64,000 bases of DNA from Pseudomonas wenzhouensis (GTDB lineage: Bacteria; Pseudomonadota; Gammaproteobacteria; Pseudomonadales; Pseudomonadaceae). Under the pieces are notes generated by a model. The model saw only the letters and a list, made by a program, of their open reading frames with translations. It did no database searches and was not told the origin of the DNA. Every line of letters starts with the position of its first letter. Position 1 is the first letter of the stretch. Shown piece by piece: positions 9,379-18,741 of this stretch. The stretch lies in the NCBI RefSeq assembly GCF_021029445.1, contig NZ_CP072610.1, forward strand, positions 4,154,001-4,218,000. Direction: 5' to 3'. The position numbers and the translations under genes are program-made.

Positions 9379-10704
9379 TCAGGCCATACGGCTAAGCCGA
9401 GTGATCGTATCCAGTATTGACACCAGTCCAAGCGCATCCCAGCGTTTCTTCGGCAGCGCCTGCCGCAGGTGCAAGGCGCCGGCGTTCCACCAGGGGCCGC
9501 GCCCGTTGGTGGCCGACTTCCAGGCCCGCTCCTCCGGTAAGCCCAGCCGCATCAGATTGCGTGCCCGGGTAACCGGTCGTTTCCAGTGCCGCCACAGCAC
9601 ATTGCGCAGCAACCGCCGCACCCAGCCATCCAGCTCTTCCACAGGCCGCTTGCTCTGGCTCAGCTTGAAGTAGCTGCTCCAGCCACGCAGAACCGGGTTG
9701 AGCCGCTCGATCAGCCAGGTCAGCTGACTACCCCGCCTAGCACGTAGCAGGCTTTTCACCCGTTCGCGCAGGCGCTGCAGGCTGCTGCCGGCAATCCGCA
9801 GTTTCGGCTGCCGGTGCACGGTCATGCCGTAGCCCAGGTAACTGCTGCGCCACGGGCGGATGACCTGGCTCTTGGCCCGGTTCAACCGCAACCGCAGCCG
9901 CTGCTCCAGGAAACGCTCCAGACTGGCCAGCACCCGCTCGCCCGCCTGCCGACTGCGGACGTAGACGTTCGCGTCGTCGGCATAGCGCACGAAGCGATGG
10001 CCGCGCCGGCTCAGTTCCTGGTCCAGCTCGTTCAGCAGGATGTTCGAGAGCAGGGGCGAGAGCGGCCCGCCTTGCGGCGTGCCTTCTCGTCGCAGGCTCA
10101 CGAGCCCACCCGCCATGACACCGGCTTCCAGGTAGCGCCGAACCAGCCGCCGCACACGCGGGTCTTCGACCTGACGCGCCAGCAGATCCATCAGCAGATC
10201 GTGGTCGACCCGGTCGAAGAATTTCTCCAGGTCCAGTTCCACGCTCCAGCGATAGCCCGACGCCACATGGGCGCGGGCCATTTCGATGGCCTGGTGCGCG
10301 CTGCGCCCCGGACGAAAGCCGTAGCTGAAGTCCGAGAACAGCGGTTCGAAAAGCGGCGTCAGTTGCTGCAGCAGCGCCTGCTGGATCAGGCGATCCAGCA
10401 CGCTGGGTATCCCCAGCGTTCTGACCCCGCCCTCGGGCTTGGGAATGTTCACCGCACGGACGCCGTGCGGCTGGTATTCACCCGTCTGCAGCCGCTCCCG
10501 CAGGGACGGCCAATACTGCTTCAGGTAGCCCGCGAGTTCGTCCACCGACAGGCCATCGGCCCCCGGTGCGCCCCGGTTGTTCACCACCCGTCGATACGCA
10601 CGCCTCAGGTTCGCCGGCGACAGCACCCGCTCCATCAGCGCGTTCGGCTCCGCTTTCGTCCACGTTACAGACGCCATCGGTGTCTGCGCACTGTCAGCCG
10701 GCAT
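9379..10704 (-). CDS. ltrA: Group II intron reverse transcriptase/maturase (~441 aa)
   Basis: The protein has the ordered RT blocks of intron-encoded proteins: RTLGIPSVLDRLIQQAL, SYGFRPGRSAHQAI, ELDLEKFFDRVDHD, GTPQGGPLSPLLSNILLNELD, and the catalytic FVRYADDANVYV. A thumb/maturase region follows (LRGWSSYFKLSQSKRPVEELDGWVRR). No HNH endonuclease domain follows, as in class C introns. The start at MPADSAQTPMASVTW is preferred for family-like length. An upstream in-frame ATG at 10839 would add 45 residues that look like untranslated intron RNA. The frame is uninterrupted, so the intron may still be active. Confidence 0.88.
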   Translation of the reverse strand: MPADSAQTPMASVTWTKAEPNALMERVLSPANLRRAYRRVVNNRGAPGADGLSVDELAGYLKQYWPSLRERLQTGEYQPHGVRAVNIPKPEGGVRTLGIPSVLDRLIQQALLQQLTPLFEPLFSDFSYGFRPGRSAHQAIEMARAHVASGYRWSVELDLEKFFDRVDHDLLMDLLARQVEDPRVRRLVRRYLEAGVMAGGLVSLRREGTPQGGPLSPLLSNILLNELDQELSRRGHRFVRYADDANVYVRSRQAGERVLASLERFLEQRLRLRLNRAKSQVIRPWRSSYLGYGMTVHRQPKLRIAGSSLQRLRERVKSLLRARRGSQLTWLIERLNPVLRGWSSYFKLSQSKRPVEELDGWVRRLLRNVLWRHWKRPVTRARNLMRLGLPEERAWKSATNGRGPWWNAGALHLRQALPKKRWDALGLVSILDTITRLSRMA

Positions 10705-11237
10705 GCGCGGATTCCGTCCACCATGCCGGGGAACAGCCTTCCCCTGGGGGGAAGCTTCTGCGGTTCGACATCCCATGAGACTCCAACGCCTACCGGCGGT
10801 ATGACCTGTTCGGCCCTTGGTGACGTGGTTGCTCGTCACTTACTACGGCCTCGGCTGACTTCTGCACGCCCATCCCGTCGCCTCTCGACGCCCGGTAGCC
10901 CAGCGGCAAACATGCAGATCTCCCAGGGTAATTCGCGCGACCTTCCGGCTTATGCCTGGCGGATCTACGTCGTAGCGTGCCGTGCAAGTACCGGGCTTTG
11001 ACGAATTGGGCCGTCTCACCCCGCTACGCCGCCTCCATCCGCTTCCTGTTCGTCAGGCCAGCCATTTGCTTCCGGCTTCCTTCAGATTCGCAGTCACCCG
11101 CGACACCCTTGCCTTCCGCTAGCACTTCCCCTTGCCGGGCGTGCAGAGGACTTTCACCTCCAAGTCGTCCGGTTCACCACCACAGTGAACCGAACAGCGC
11201 CAGTCACGGCGCTACGCGCCATGCCTGGCGCACCCAC

Positions 11238-11263
11238 AAAAAAGGGCAGCCCGAGGGCTGCCC
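11238..11263 (-). terminator. Rho-independent terminator of actP and intron target
   Basis: Read on the minus strand, GGGCAGCCC-TC-GGGCTGCCC is followed by six T. It lies ~20 bases after the actP stop codon. The group II intron begins only four bases after the T-run, so this hairpin is its probable insertion determinant. Confidence 0.88.
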
Positions 11264-11284
11264 TTGTTCTGGGTGGCGGAGGAA

Positions 11285-12943
11285 TCAGTGAGCCGCTGCA
11301 CCACTGGCACCCAGGCCAGTCTGCGAACGAACGAACTGCGGCAGGAAGCGTGCACGCTCGTCGTTGGCAGCCGTCGACTTGTCGGTGATCGAGAAGAACC
11401 AGATACCGATGAAGGCCACGGTGATGGAGAACAGCGCCGGGTACTCGTAGGGGAAGATCGCCTGGGCGTTGCCCAGCACCGATACCCAGACGGTCGGGCC
11501 AAGGATCATCAGGGTGACCGCGGTGATCAGGCCCAGCCAGCCGCCGATCATGGCGCCACGGGTGGTCAGGTTCTTCCAGTACATGGAGAGGAACAGCACC
11601 GGGAAGTTGCAGCTGGCGGCGATGGAGAAGGCCAGGCCGACCATGAAGGCGATGTTCTGCTTCTCGAAGGCGATGCCCAGGACGATGGCCAGCACGCCCA
11701 GGCACAGGGTGGTGATCTTCGATACGCGCAGCTCATCCTTCTCGTTGGCCTTGCCCTTCTTGTACACGCTGGCGTACAGGTCGTGCGACACGGCGGAGGC
11801 GCCGGCCAGGGTCAGACCGGCAACCACCGCGAGGATGGTGGCGAAGGCCACAGCCGAGATGAAGCCGAGGAAGATACTGCCGCCCACGGCGTTGGCCAGG
11901 TGCACCGCCGCCATGTTGTTGCCACCGATCAGGCCACCTGCGGCATCGCGGAAGTCCGGGTTGGTGCCGACCAGCAGGATCGCGCCGAAGCCGATGATGA
12001 AGGTCAGGATGTAGAAGTAACCGATGAAGCCCGTGGCGTAGAACACCGACTTGCGGGCTTCCTTGGCGTTACTCACGGTGAAGAAGCGCATGAGGATGTG
12101 CGGCAGGCCCGCAGTACCGAACATCAGCGCCAGGCCGAGGGAGATCGCCGAAATCGGGTCTTTCACCAGGCCGCCGGGGCTCATGATCGCCTCGCCCTTC
12201 TCGTGCACCTTGATGGCTTCGGAGAACAGCATGGAGAAGTCGAAGTTGACGTGTTTCATCACCATCAGCGCCATGAACGAGGCACCGGACAGCAGAATCA
12301 CCGCCTTGATGATCTGTACCCAGGTGGTCGCCAGCATGCCGCCGAACAGCACGTACAGCACCATCAGCACGCCGACCAGGATCACCGCAACGTGGTAGTC
12401 AAGGCCGAACAGCAACTGGATCAGTTTGCCGGCACCGACCATCTGTGCGATCAGGTAGAAGGCCACCACCACCAACGAGCCGCTGGCCGACAGGGTGCGG
12501 ATTTCCATCTGCTTGAGACGGTAGGAGGCCACGTCGGCGAAGGTGTATTTGCCCAGGTTGCGCAGGCGCTCGGCGATCAGGAAGAGGATCACCGGCCAGC
12601 CGACCAGAAAGCCGATGGAGTAGATCAGGCCGTCGTAGCCGCTGGTGAACACCAGGGCGGAAATGCCCAGGAAGGACGCCGCCGACATGTAGTCACCGGC
12701 AATCGCCAGACCGTTCTGGAAACCGGTGATGCTGCCGCCTGCGGTGTAGAAGTCGGAGGTCGAGGTATTGCGCTTGGAGGCCCAGTAGGTGATGTACAGG
12801 GTGCCGCCCACGAAGACCAGGAACATCATGATGGCCGAAGTGTTCATCGGCTGACGCTGCACCTCGACTTCCAGGGCACCAGCTGCCCAGAGGGCCGAGC
12901 TGGTAAGCAGCAGCACTGCGAAAGTCAGGAGACGGGCGATCAT
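11285..12943 (-). CDS. actP: Cation/acetate symporter ActP (552 aa)
   Basis: This is an inner-membrane sodium:solute symporter of the SSS family that takes up acetate and related short monocarboxylates. An N-terminal signal-like helix ([25 protein letters not shown]) precedes a second helix and about 13 membrane segments. Family features include [30 protein letters not shown] and the [12 protein letters not shown] region. It overlaps yjcH by four bases, forming a yjcH-actP operon. No acs gene is adjacent. A second, divergent relative is found at 15481-17250. Confidence 0.93.
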   Translation of the reverse strand: MIARLLTFAVLLLTSSALWAAGALEVEVQRQPMNTSAIMMFLVFVGGTLYITYWASKRNTSTSDFYTAGGSITGFQNGLAIAGDYMSAASFLGISALVFTSGYDGLIYSIGFLVGWPVILFLIAERLRNLGKYTFADVASYRLKQMEIRTLSASGSLVVVAFYLIAQMVGAGKLIQLLFGLDYHVAVILVGVLMVLYVLFGGMLATTWVQIIKAVILLSGASFMALMVMKHVNFDFSMLFSEAIKVHEKGEAIMSPGGLVKDPISAISLGLALMFGTAGLPHILMRFFTVSNAKEARKSVFYATGFIGYFYILTFIIGFGAILLVGTNPDFRDAAGGLIGGNNMAAVHLANAVGGSIFLGFISAVAFATILAVVAGLTLAGASAVSHDLYASVYKKGKANEKDELRVSKITTLCLGVLAIVLGIAFEKQNIAFMVGLAFSIAASCNFPVLFLSMYWKNLTTRGAMIGGWLGLITAVTLMILGPTVWVSVLGNAQAIFPYEYPALFSITVAFIGIWFFSITDKSTAANDERARFLPQFVRSQTGLGASGAAAH

Positions 12944-13251
12944 TTCTGCACCTCATCGAGCACGGCCTGATTGAGGGTGTCGAACTCACCATTAGCGCGG
13001 AACACATAGACGCCGGTGAGCACGAAGGCGGAGAGAATCAGCCCGACGCCCATGGGAATACCCCAGGTGATCGGTGATTCGGGGCTGATGCGCGCACCGA
13101 GCAGTTGCGGCTCGAAGGCGATCAGCAGGATGAAAGCCACATACAGGCTCAACATGATGGCGGACAGCGTCCAGGCGAAACGATCACGCTTGGCCACCAG
13201 GTCTTGGAAATGCGGATTAGCCTGAATCCGCGTGTAAGTATCGTCATGCAT
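12940..13251 (-). CDS. yjcH: YjcH, DUF485 membrane protein (103 aa)
   Basis: This small inner-membrane protein with two predicted helices (residues ~25-47 and ~65-90) is conserved upstream of actP. The sequence [33 protein letters not shown] is characteristic of DUF485. The stop overlaps the actP start by four bases, so the two are co-translated. Its function is not established; it probably assists permease assembly or activity. The 160 bp upstream of its start would hold the operon promoter; no confident -35/-10 was assigned. Confidence 0.92.
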   Translation of the reverse strand: MHDDTYTRIQANPHFQDLVAKRDRFAWTLSAIMLSLYVAFILLIAFEPQLLGARISPESPITWGIPMGVGLILSAFVLTGVYVFRANGEFDTLNQAVLDEVQK

Positions 13252-13410
13252 TTTGTTTCAAACCTTTACAGAGGGAAGGCTGGTGCTCCGTACTCTAGGC
13301 TTGTCATGAACGCACGACAGACGACTTTAGTATTACGCAAACCCCTCTAGCATGGACTATCCAGTCTCCATAAGGGTTTCCCGGGGACGCCTACGACCAA
13401 GGTCGGGAGG

Positions 13411-14718
13411 CTACAGGTCACGCAAGATCAGGGCATGGCGCAAATCTTCTGCCGCCGGCACGGGCAGGTAGACCCGATGGCCATCCCCCGGCGCCACCGC
13501 GATGTGCTCGCCACGCAGATTTTCCATGTACGCCAAGGTGAAATGCCGGTTGCCCTGCGGCGTCATCAACTCGATGCCGTCGCCCACCTCGAAACGATTC
13601 TTCACCAGCACCTCGGCCAACTCACCACGGCGCTCGCCTGTCAGTTCACCAACGAACTGCTGCCGCTCACTGCGCGAGTTGCCGTACTGGTAGTTCTGGT
13701 ACTCGTCATGCACGTGCCGGCGTAAAAAACCTTCGGTGTAACCACGACTGGCCAGCGACTCGAGATCGCGCAGCAGGCCGTGCTCGAACGCCCGGCCAGC
13801 CACGGCATCATCGATGGCGCGACGGTACGCCTGCGCGGTGCGCGCCACGTAGAAATGGCTCTTGGTGCGCCCCTCGATCTTCAGCGAATGCACGCCCATG
13901 CGCACCAGGCGCTCGACGTGCTGCACCGCGCGCAAGTCCTTGGAGTTCATGATGTAAGTGCCGTGCTCGTCTTCGAAGGCGGTCATTTCATCGTCCGGCC
14001 GCCCTGCTTCCTGCAGCACGAATGCCTGGGTGGTCGGCGCACCCTGGCCAAGCGTCGGCTCGACCACGCGAACGATCTCACCCAGCTCGTTCTCGTTCGC
14101 CGGCGTGGCCTGGTACTGCCAGCGGCAGGCGTTGGTGCAGGTGCCCTGGTTCGGATCGCGGCGGTTGATGTAGCCCGACAACAGGCAACGCCCGGAATAG
14201 GCCATGCACAGCGCGCCATGGACGAACACCTCCAGTTCCATGTCCGGCACCTGGCTGCGGATTTCCTCGATTTCCTCCAGCGCCAGCTCGCGCGAGAGGA
14301 TCACCCGGCTCAGCCCCTGCTGACGCCAGAACTCGACACTGGCCCAGTTCACCGCGTTGGCCTGCACCGACAGGTGGATCGGCACCTGCGGATAGTGCTG
14401 ACGCACCAGCATGATCAAGCCAGGGTCGGACATGATCAGCGCATCGGGCGCCATCTCGATCACCGGCGCCAGATCCTTGAGGAAGGTCTTCAGCTTGGCA
14501 TTGTGCGGGGCGATGTTGACCACCACGTAGAACTGCTTGCCCTGCGCATGTGCCTCGGCGATGCCCAGGGCCAGGTTGGCGTGGTCGAACTCGTTGTTGC
14601 GCACGCGCAGGCTGTAACGCGGCTGCCCGGCATACACCGTATCGGCGCCATAGGCAAAGGCGTAGCGCATGTTCTTCAGGGTGCCGGCTGGCGACAACAG
14701 TTCGGGAAAACGGGGCAT
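13411..14718 (-). CDS. trhP: tRNA 5-hydroxyuridine hydroxylase TrhP (YegQ, U32 family; 435 aa)
   Basis: TrhP is a U32-family protein that supports prephenate-dependent hydroxylation of U34 in tRNAs, a first step toward cmo5U/mcmo5U. The start MPRFPELLSPAGTLKNMRYAFAYGADTVYAG and the U32 signature EVFVHGALCMAYSGRCLLSGY are present. Cysteines in GALCMAYSGRC and GTCTNACRW can bind the expected iron-sulfur cluster. Length is slightly below the enterobacterial ~453 aa. It is a single gene between the two symporter loci, with no visible functional link to them. Confidence 0.92.
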   Translation of the reverse strand: MPRFPELLSPAGTLKNMRYAFAYGADTVYAGQPRYSLRVRNNEFDHANLALGIAEAHAQGKQFYVVVNIAPHNAKLKTFLKDLAPVIEMAPDALIMSDPGLIMLVRQHYPQVPIHLSVQANAVNWASVEFWRQQGLSRVILSRELALEEIEEIRSQVPDMELEVFVHGALCMAYSGRCLLSGYINRRDPNQGTCTNACRWQYQATPANENELGEIVRVVEPTLGQGAPTTQAFVLQEAGRPDDEMTAFEDEHGTYIMNSKDLRAVQHVERLVRMGVHSLKIEGRTKSHFYVARTAQAYRRAIDDAVAGRAFEHGLLRDLESLASRGYTEGFLRRHVHDEYQNYQYGNSRSERQQFVGELTGERRGELAEVLVKNRFEVGDGIELMTPQGNRHFTLAYMENLRGEHIAVAPGDGHRVYLPVPAAEDLRHALILRDL

Positions 14719-14882
14719 GACCGCACGCTCGAAAATCAGGGGCTGGCGATTCTATGCAGGTGGCAGGCGTGGATATTGATCTGGGTCTATCGGGCGCGGA
14801 AAAGCACCTGGTGGGTTAAATGGATCAGGCGGTCGCGTAGGGTGCGCCGTGCGCACCACTGCCGCGACGCAAAAATGGAAGG

Positions 14883-15389
14883 CTAGCGACACACCTGGCG
14901 ATACAGCGCGTCGTCCTGGTCGATACGCTTGAGTTGCGCCAGCAGGGGCTGCTGTTTCTCATCCAGCGGCAACAGCTCGGCCGTCGTGCAATTGAGCAGA
15001 TGAGCGCGGTGCGATACGTGGTCGATATGCTGCTTCTCGAACCGATAGAGCATGAACTCGGCCACTTGCGCATCCGCCAGCTGCTTGTGCACGACGCTCT
15101 TGCTGTCGAGCACGGTAAAGGCAGTGACCATCGGCACGAAGTAACTCCACGGACGCCAGAACACATGCCCCGCCTCGGTCGCCACCACCACTGATTCTGC
15201 AGGCTGGCGCGCCTGCTGATGCTCGAACCAGGAATACTCGTAGAACACCTGATAACCCAGCATCCCCAGGCCACCGAACAGCGGCACGATCCACTTTGGC
15301 AGCTTGTTGCGCGTCAGTTTGCGCAGCAGCAGAGCGATACCGGCAGTACCGAGCCCCGCCACCACGATGGCAAGCAATGTCCACAACAT
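14883..15389 (-). CDS. Hypothetical membrane-anchored protein (168 aa)
   Basis: I do not recognise a named family. The chosen start (MLWTLLAIVVAGLGTAGIALLLRKL) gives one strong N-terminal membrane helix and a second, GLGMLGYQVFYEYSWF, then a soluble domain of ~120 residues containing HVFWRPWSYFVPMVTAFTVLDS. The open frame continues upstream, but that part crosses the terminator of the symporter gene and is not credible. It lies downstream of the VC_2705-type symporter on the same strand; the terminator between them makes strong cotranscription unlikely. It could be an accessory protein of that symporter, which is inference from position only. Confidence 0.7.
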   Translation of the reverse strand: MLWTLLAIVVAGLGTAGIALLLRKLTRNKLPKWIVPLFGGLGMLGYQVFYEYSWFEHQQARQPAESVVVATEAGHVFWRPWSYFVPMVTAFTVLDSKSVVHKQLADAQVAEFMLYRFEKQHIDHVSHRAHLLNCTTAELLPLDEKQQPLLAQLKRIDQDDALYRQVCR

Positions 15390-15402
15390 AGAAATGTTCC
15401 CG

Positions 15403-15434
15403 AAAAAAGACGGGCCTCCAATGGAGGCCCGTCT
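15403..15434 (-). terminator. Rho-independent terminator of the second symporter operon
   Basis: Read on the minus strand, GACGGGCCTCC-ATT-GGAGGCCCGTC is followed by TTTTTTC. It is an 11 bp perfect stem about 45 bases past the symporter stop codon. Confidence 0.9.
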
Positions 15435-15480
15435 GTCAGAGCCTGGACCATCAAGCGATGGCGTCAGGCCAGGATTATGC

Positions 15481-17250
15481 TTAGTGGTCCAGAGCGGCAC
15501 CAGCACCTTTTGGAGTACGTACGCTTTCCACCAGGTCCTGGATTTCCTGCGGCGGTGCAGCAGTGACCTGCGATACGGCATAGGCCACGGCGAAGTTGAT
15601 CAGCGCACCGACGGTACCGAAAGAAGCCGGCGAGATACCCATGAACCACTGGTCCGGGGTGTTCGGCAGCATGTTGGTACCCGGAATGAAGAACCAGCCC
15701 AGGTAGGTGAAGATGTACAGCAGGGTGATCACCAGGCCGGCGATCATGCCGCAGATCGCACCCTTGTCGTTCATGCGCTTGGAGAAGATCCCCATCATCA
15801 GCACCGGGAACAGCGTTGCAGCGGCGATACCGAAGGCCAACGCCACCACCTGCGCAGCGAACCCTGGTGGATTGAGGCCCAGATAGGTCGCCAGCAGAAT
15901 CGCCGCTGCCATCGATAGCCGCGCTGCGCGCATCTCGTTCTTCTCGCTGATCTTCGGATTTATCAGCGTCTTGATCAGGTCATGACTGATCGCCGAAGAA
16001 ATCGCCAGCAACAAACCAGCCGCCGTCGACAGAGCCGCCGCGATGGCGCCCGCTGCGATCAGACCGATCACCCAACCCGGCAGGTTGGCGATCTCGGGGT
16101 TGGCCAGTACCAGGATGTCGTTATTCACGGTCAATTCGTTACCGTTCCAGCCACGTTCCTGCGCGGTCGCAGTGAAGGCCGGGGCAGCATCGTTGTACAT
16201 CTGGATGCGACCGTCGCCGTTCTTGTCTTCCCAGGTGATCAGGCCAGTCTGTTCCCAGGTCTTGACCCACTCAGGACGCTCTTCGTAGGACAGGGCCGGG
16301 GCCGAAGCGCCTTCCGGATAAATGGTAGTAATCAGGTTCAGACGTGCCATCGAGGCAACAGCCGGCGCGGTGAGATACAACATGGCGATGAAGATCAGCG
16401 TCCAACCAGCGGACCAGCGCGCATCGGCCACTTTCGGCACAGTGAAGAAGCGGATGATCACGTGCGGCAGACCGGCGGTACCGATCATCAGCGACATGGT
16501 GAACAGCACCATGTTCAGCTTGTTGTCGACATCGGCGGTGTAGGCGGCGAAGCCCAGTTCACGCACCACTTCGTCGAGTTTCTGCAGCAGCGGCACGCCG
16601 GAATCGACATGGTCACCGAACAGGCCCAGCGGCGGAATCGGGTTACCGGTCAGCTGCAGGGAGATGAAGATGGCCGGGATGGTGTAGGCCACGATCAGCA
16701 CCACGTACTGCGCGACCTGGGTGTAGGTGATGCCCTTCATGCCGCCGAATACGGCGTAAGCGAAGACCACGGCTGCGGCAATCCAGATACCGGTGGAGTT
16801 GCTCACTTCGAGGAAGCGCGAGAAGGCCACACCGGCACCGGCCATCTGGCCGATCACGTAGGTCACGGAGATGATCACCAGGCAGATCACCGCAGTCAGG
16901 CGTGCGCCGCGACTGTAGAAGCGATCACCGATGAAATCCGGCACGGTGAACTTGCCGAACTTGCGCAGGTACGGTGCCAGCAGCATCGCCAGCAGCACAT
17001 AGCCGCCGGTCCAGCCCATGAGGAAGGTGGAGTTGGCATAACCGCCAGCGGCGATCAGGCCCGCCATGGAAATGAAGGAAGCAGCGGACATCCAGTCAGC
17101 GGCCGTCGCCATGCCGTTGGTGATCGGATGCACACCACCGCCAGCGACGTAGAACTCCTTGGTGGAGCCGGCACGCGCCCACACGGCGATACCGATGTAG
17201 AGCGCGAAGGACGCCCCCACGAAGAGCAGGTTGATTACGAATTGGCTCAT
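15481..17250 (-). CDS. Sodium:solute symporter, VC_2705/ActP-like (589 aa)
   Basis: This is an inner-membrane SSS-family permease. It begins MSQFVINLLFVGASFALYIGIAVWARAGSTKEFYVAGG and has ~13 helices with ATAADWMSAASFISMAGLIAAGGY and AISSAISHDLIKTLINPKI. Relative to ActP it has a long insertion around residues 300-370 (TTIYPEGASAPALSYEERPEWV...), typical of the group paired with DUF4212 proteins. The substrate is probably acetate or another short carboxylate, inferred from the family. The start codon lies 3 bp beyond the DUF4212 stop, so both are in one operon, and it ends at the terminator at 15403-15434. Confidence 0.9.
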   Translation of the reverse strand: MSQFVINLLFVGASFALYIGIAVWARAGSTKEFYVAGGGVHPITNGMATAADWMSAASFISMAGLIAAGGYANSTFLMGWTGGYVLLAMLLAPYLRKFGKFTVPDFIGDRFYSRGARLTAVICLVIISVTYVIGQMAGAGVAFSRFLEVSNSTGIWIAAAVVFAYAVFGGMKGITYTQVAQYVVLIVAYTIPAIFISLQLTGNPIPPLGLFGDHVDSGVPLLQKLDEVVRELGFAAYTADVDNKLNMVLFTMSLMIGTAGLPHVIIRFFTVPKVADARWSAGWTLIFIAMLYLTAPAVASMARLNLITTIYPEGASAPALSYEERPEWVKTWEQTGLITWEDKNGDGRIQMYNDAAPAFTATAQERGWNGNELTVNNDILVLANPEIANLPGWVIGLIAAGAIAAALSTAAGLLLAISSAISHDLIKTLINPKISEKNEMRAARLSMAAAILLATYLGLNPPGFAAQVVALAFGIAAATLFPVLMMGIFSKRMNDKGAICGMIAGLVITLLYIFTYLGWFFIPGTNMLPNTPDQWFMGISPASFGTVGALINFAVAYAVSQVTAAPPQEIQDLVESVRTPKGAGAALDH

Positions 17251-17253
17251 GAC

Positions 17254-17514
17254 TTACTCCTCGACCCCGAATTTTTTGTCGAGTTTGTTCAGTCTCCACG
17301 CGTAGTGAAAAATGAGCCCGATGAAGAAAAGGATGGAGCCTTGCTGGGCGAACCAGAATCCGAGGTCGGAGCCGCCAACCGAGATTCCCGCGACCATCGG
17401 GCGCAGAACCATGGCGAATCCGTAGGAAACCAGAGCCCAGACAACCAGGCTCCAGGTGATGAGCCGCACGTTGGCCTTCCAATAGGCCGCGGCATTTGTT
17501 TGTTCAGAAGTCAT
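17254..17514 (-). CDS. DUF4212 small membrane subunit (86 aa)
   Basis: This small protein has two predicted membrane helices (LITWSLVVWALVSYGFAMVL and FWFAQQGSILFFIGLIFHYAW) and a charged C-terminus (LNKLDKKFGVEE). DUF4212 proteins are almost always encoded directly upstream of VC_2705-type sodium:solute symporters, and that is the case here with a 3 bp gap. It is analogous in position to YjcH of the other operon. Its role is probably a symporter partner, not shown biochemically as far as I know. Confidence 0.9.
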   Translation of the reverse strand: MTSEQTNAAAYWKANVRLITWSLVVWALVSYGFAMVLRPMVAGISVGGSDLGFWFAQQGSILFFIGLIFHYAWRLNKLDKKFGVEE

Positions 17515-17699
17515 AGACGCCTCCGGTTATTGTTATTCTGATGCACCTTCAAGCTAGCAGCAGGCCAGTACCTACCGACAGCTAGACATTGGTATTAGCA
17601 GGCTGCTGAACAACCACCCCGGCACTGGCCCCCTGCTCCATGCAGTTGTCGCCCGAACCGTCAACGGCCTGCCAGAACTGTAGAAGAAAAGTGGCGTTT

Positions 17700-18128
17700 T
17701 CAAAGGTGGCCGACAACATCACCCCGCAATGGCGGGTGATCGGCGGCTATGCCTATGTCGACGCCGAAGTGACCGAAAGCACCACGGCCACCATGCCGGT
17801 GGGCTCGCACCTGGCCAACGTGCCACGGCACAGCTTCAACCTGCTCGACACCTACGAGTTCGACAGCGGTGCACTGGCCGGCCTGGGCCTGGGCGTGGGT
17901 CTGAAATACGTCAGCGAGCGTCAGGGCCAGACCAGCAACAACACCTTCGACATGCACGGCTACGGCCTGGTCGACCTGCTGGCCTACTACCCGCTGACCG
18001 AGAACGTGCGCCTGAACCTCAATCTCAACAACGTCTTCGACAAGCACTACGAAGAACGCGCCTGGAACGTCTGGAGCTATCCGGGTGAACCACGCACGCT
18101 GCAGGCGGGGATTTCGCTCAGCCTGTAA
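17700..18128 (+). pseudogene. TonB-dependent siderophore receptor, C-terminal remnant
   Basis: About 140 residues match the last beta-strands of a ferric-siderophore receptor: ITPQWRVIGGYAYVDAEVTES, LANVPRHSFNLLDTYEF, VGLKYVSERQGQTSNNTF, and NLNLNNVFDKHYEERAWNVW, ending GEPRTLQAGISLSL with the terminal aromatic/hydrophobic pattern. The plug domain, signal peptide and most of the barrel are missing, and the frame upstream (17640-17700) has no receptor character. A hairpin (CCAGGTGAAC-GCG-GTTCACCTGG, 18138-18160) follows. It is a truncated, presumably nonfunctional gene left after a deletion or rearrangement. Confidence 0.85.
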
Positions 18129-18171
18129 AGCCAAGCGCCAGGTGAACGCGGTTCACCTGGCACGCCACTCC

Positions 18172-18233
18172 GTAGCCCGGATGCAATCCGGGGCTTTTCT
18201 AGCCGCCTGATCCCCGGATTTCATCCGGGCTAC
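18172..18233. repeat. REP-type palindrome (GTAGCCCGGATG family)
   Basis: GTAGCCCGGATGCAATCCGG faces CCGGATTTCATCCGGGCTAC across ~20 bases. It is one of four nearly identical units in the window. Confidence 0.85.
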
Positions 18234-18390
18234 GGCATCGTCTCACTATGCAAGCACGCCTTCTGCCGTACCTCGGTATATACCCCCTGACAGGTTCGTT
18301 GTTGCGTCTGCCATCGACGAAACAACCCGGCAATCCGCCGCGCCAGCAGGTGCCCGGCATGCGCCTCCTCGCGCAAACCGATATGCCCGC

Positions 18391-18693
18391 TCATGCCCGA
18401 TACCACAGGCGCATGAAGCCCAGCGCCAGCAGCAGGCCGACCTGGCCCAGCGCCGCGCACAGCGACAGAAAAGAGCGCAACGTGCTGTTTTGCGCCGCAT
18501 CCTGAATGCCGGTCAGGGCACTCCAGAAACCTTCCGGCAGCAGCATCAGGCTCAGGCTGGCCAGCGGCTTGCCGGTCAGCAGCAGGCCGTCGATCAGGTT
18601 GAACCAGCCGCCGAACATCAGGCCGACAAGGATCATCACCGCCACCACCAGGCCGAGGCCCAGGCAGGCGGAAAATTGCATGAGAAGACGCAT
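18391..18693 (-). CDS. Hypothetical small membrane protein downstream of creD (100 aa)
   Basis: I do not recognise a family. Starting at the ATG with a very strong Shine-Dalgarno sequence (GGAGGTGATCCC directly upstream), the protein shows three hydrophobic stretches: residues ~1-28 (MRLLMQFSACLGLGLVVAVMILVGLMFGGWF), ~35-50, and ~78-97 (CAALGQVGLLLALGFMRLWYR). It lies 48 bp downstream of creD on the same strand, so cotranscription with creD is likely. An ATG ten codons earlier is possible but lacks the ribosome site. Confidence 0.65.
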   Translation of the reverse strand: MRLLMQFSACLGLGLVVAVMILVGLMFGGWFNLIDGLLLTGKPLASLSLMLLPEGFWSALTGIQDAAQNSTLRSFLSLCAALGQVGLLLALGFMRLWYRA

Positions 18694-18741
18694 GGGATCA
18701 CCTCCAGAGAAGAGGCGCGGCACTCGCCGCGCCGATTGGAT

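Larger units (their letters stand above)
9308..11233 (-). mobile_element. Group II intron, complete, class C-like
   Basis: Read on the minus strand, the element starts GTGCGCC at 11233 and contains the 5' region signature GGAGGTGAAAGTCCTC. It carries a reverse transcriptase ORF and ends in a domain V hairpin (9347-9378; CGC near the 5' side of the stem, two-base bulge, GAAC loop) and a domain VI ending CTACTCGAT at 9308. It lies four bases after the T-run of the actP terminator, the insertion habit known for class C introns. About 1.93 kb is typical. The exact 3' base is uncertain by one or two positions. Confidence 0.85.
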
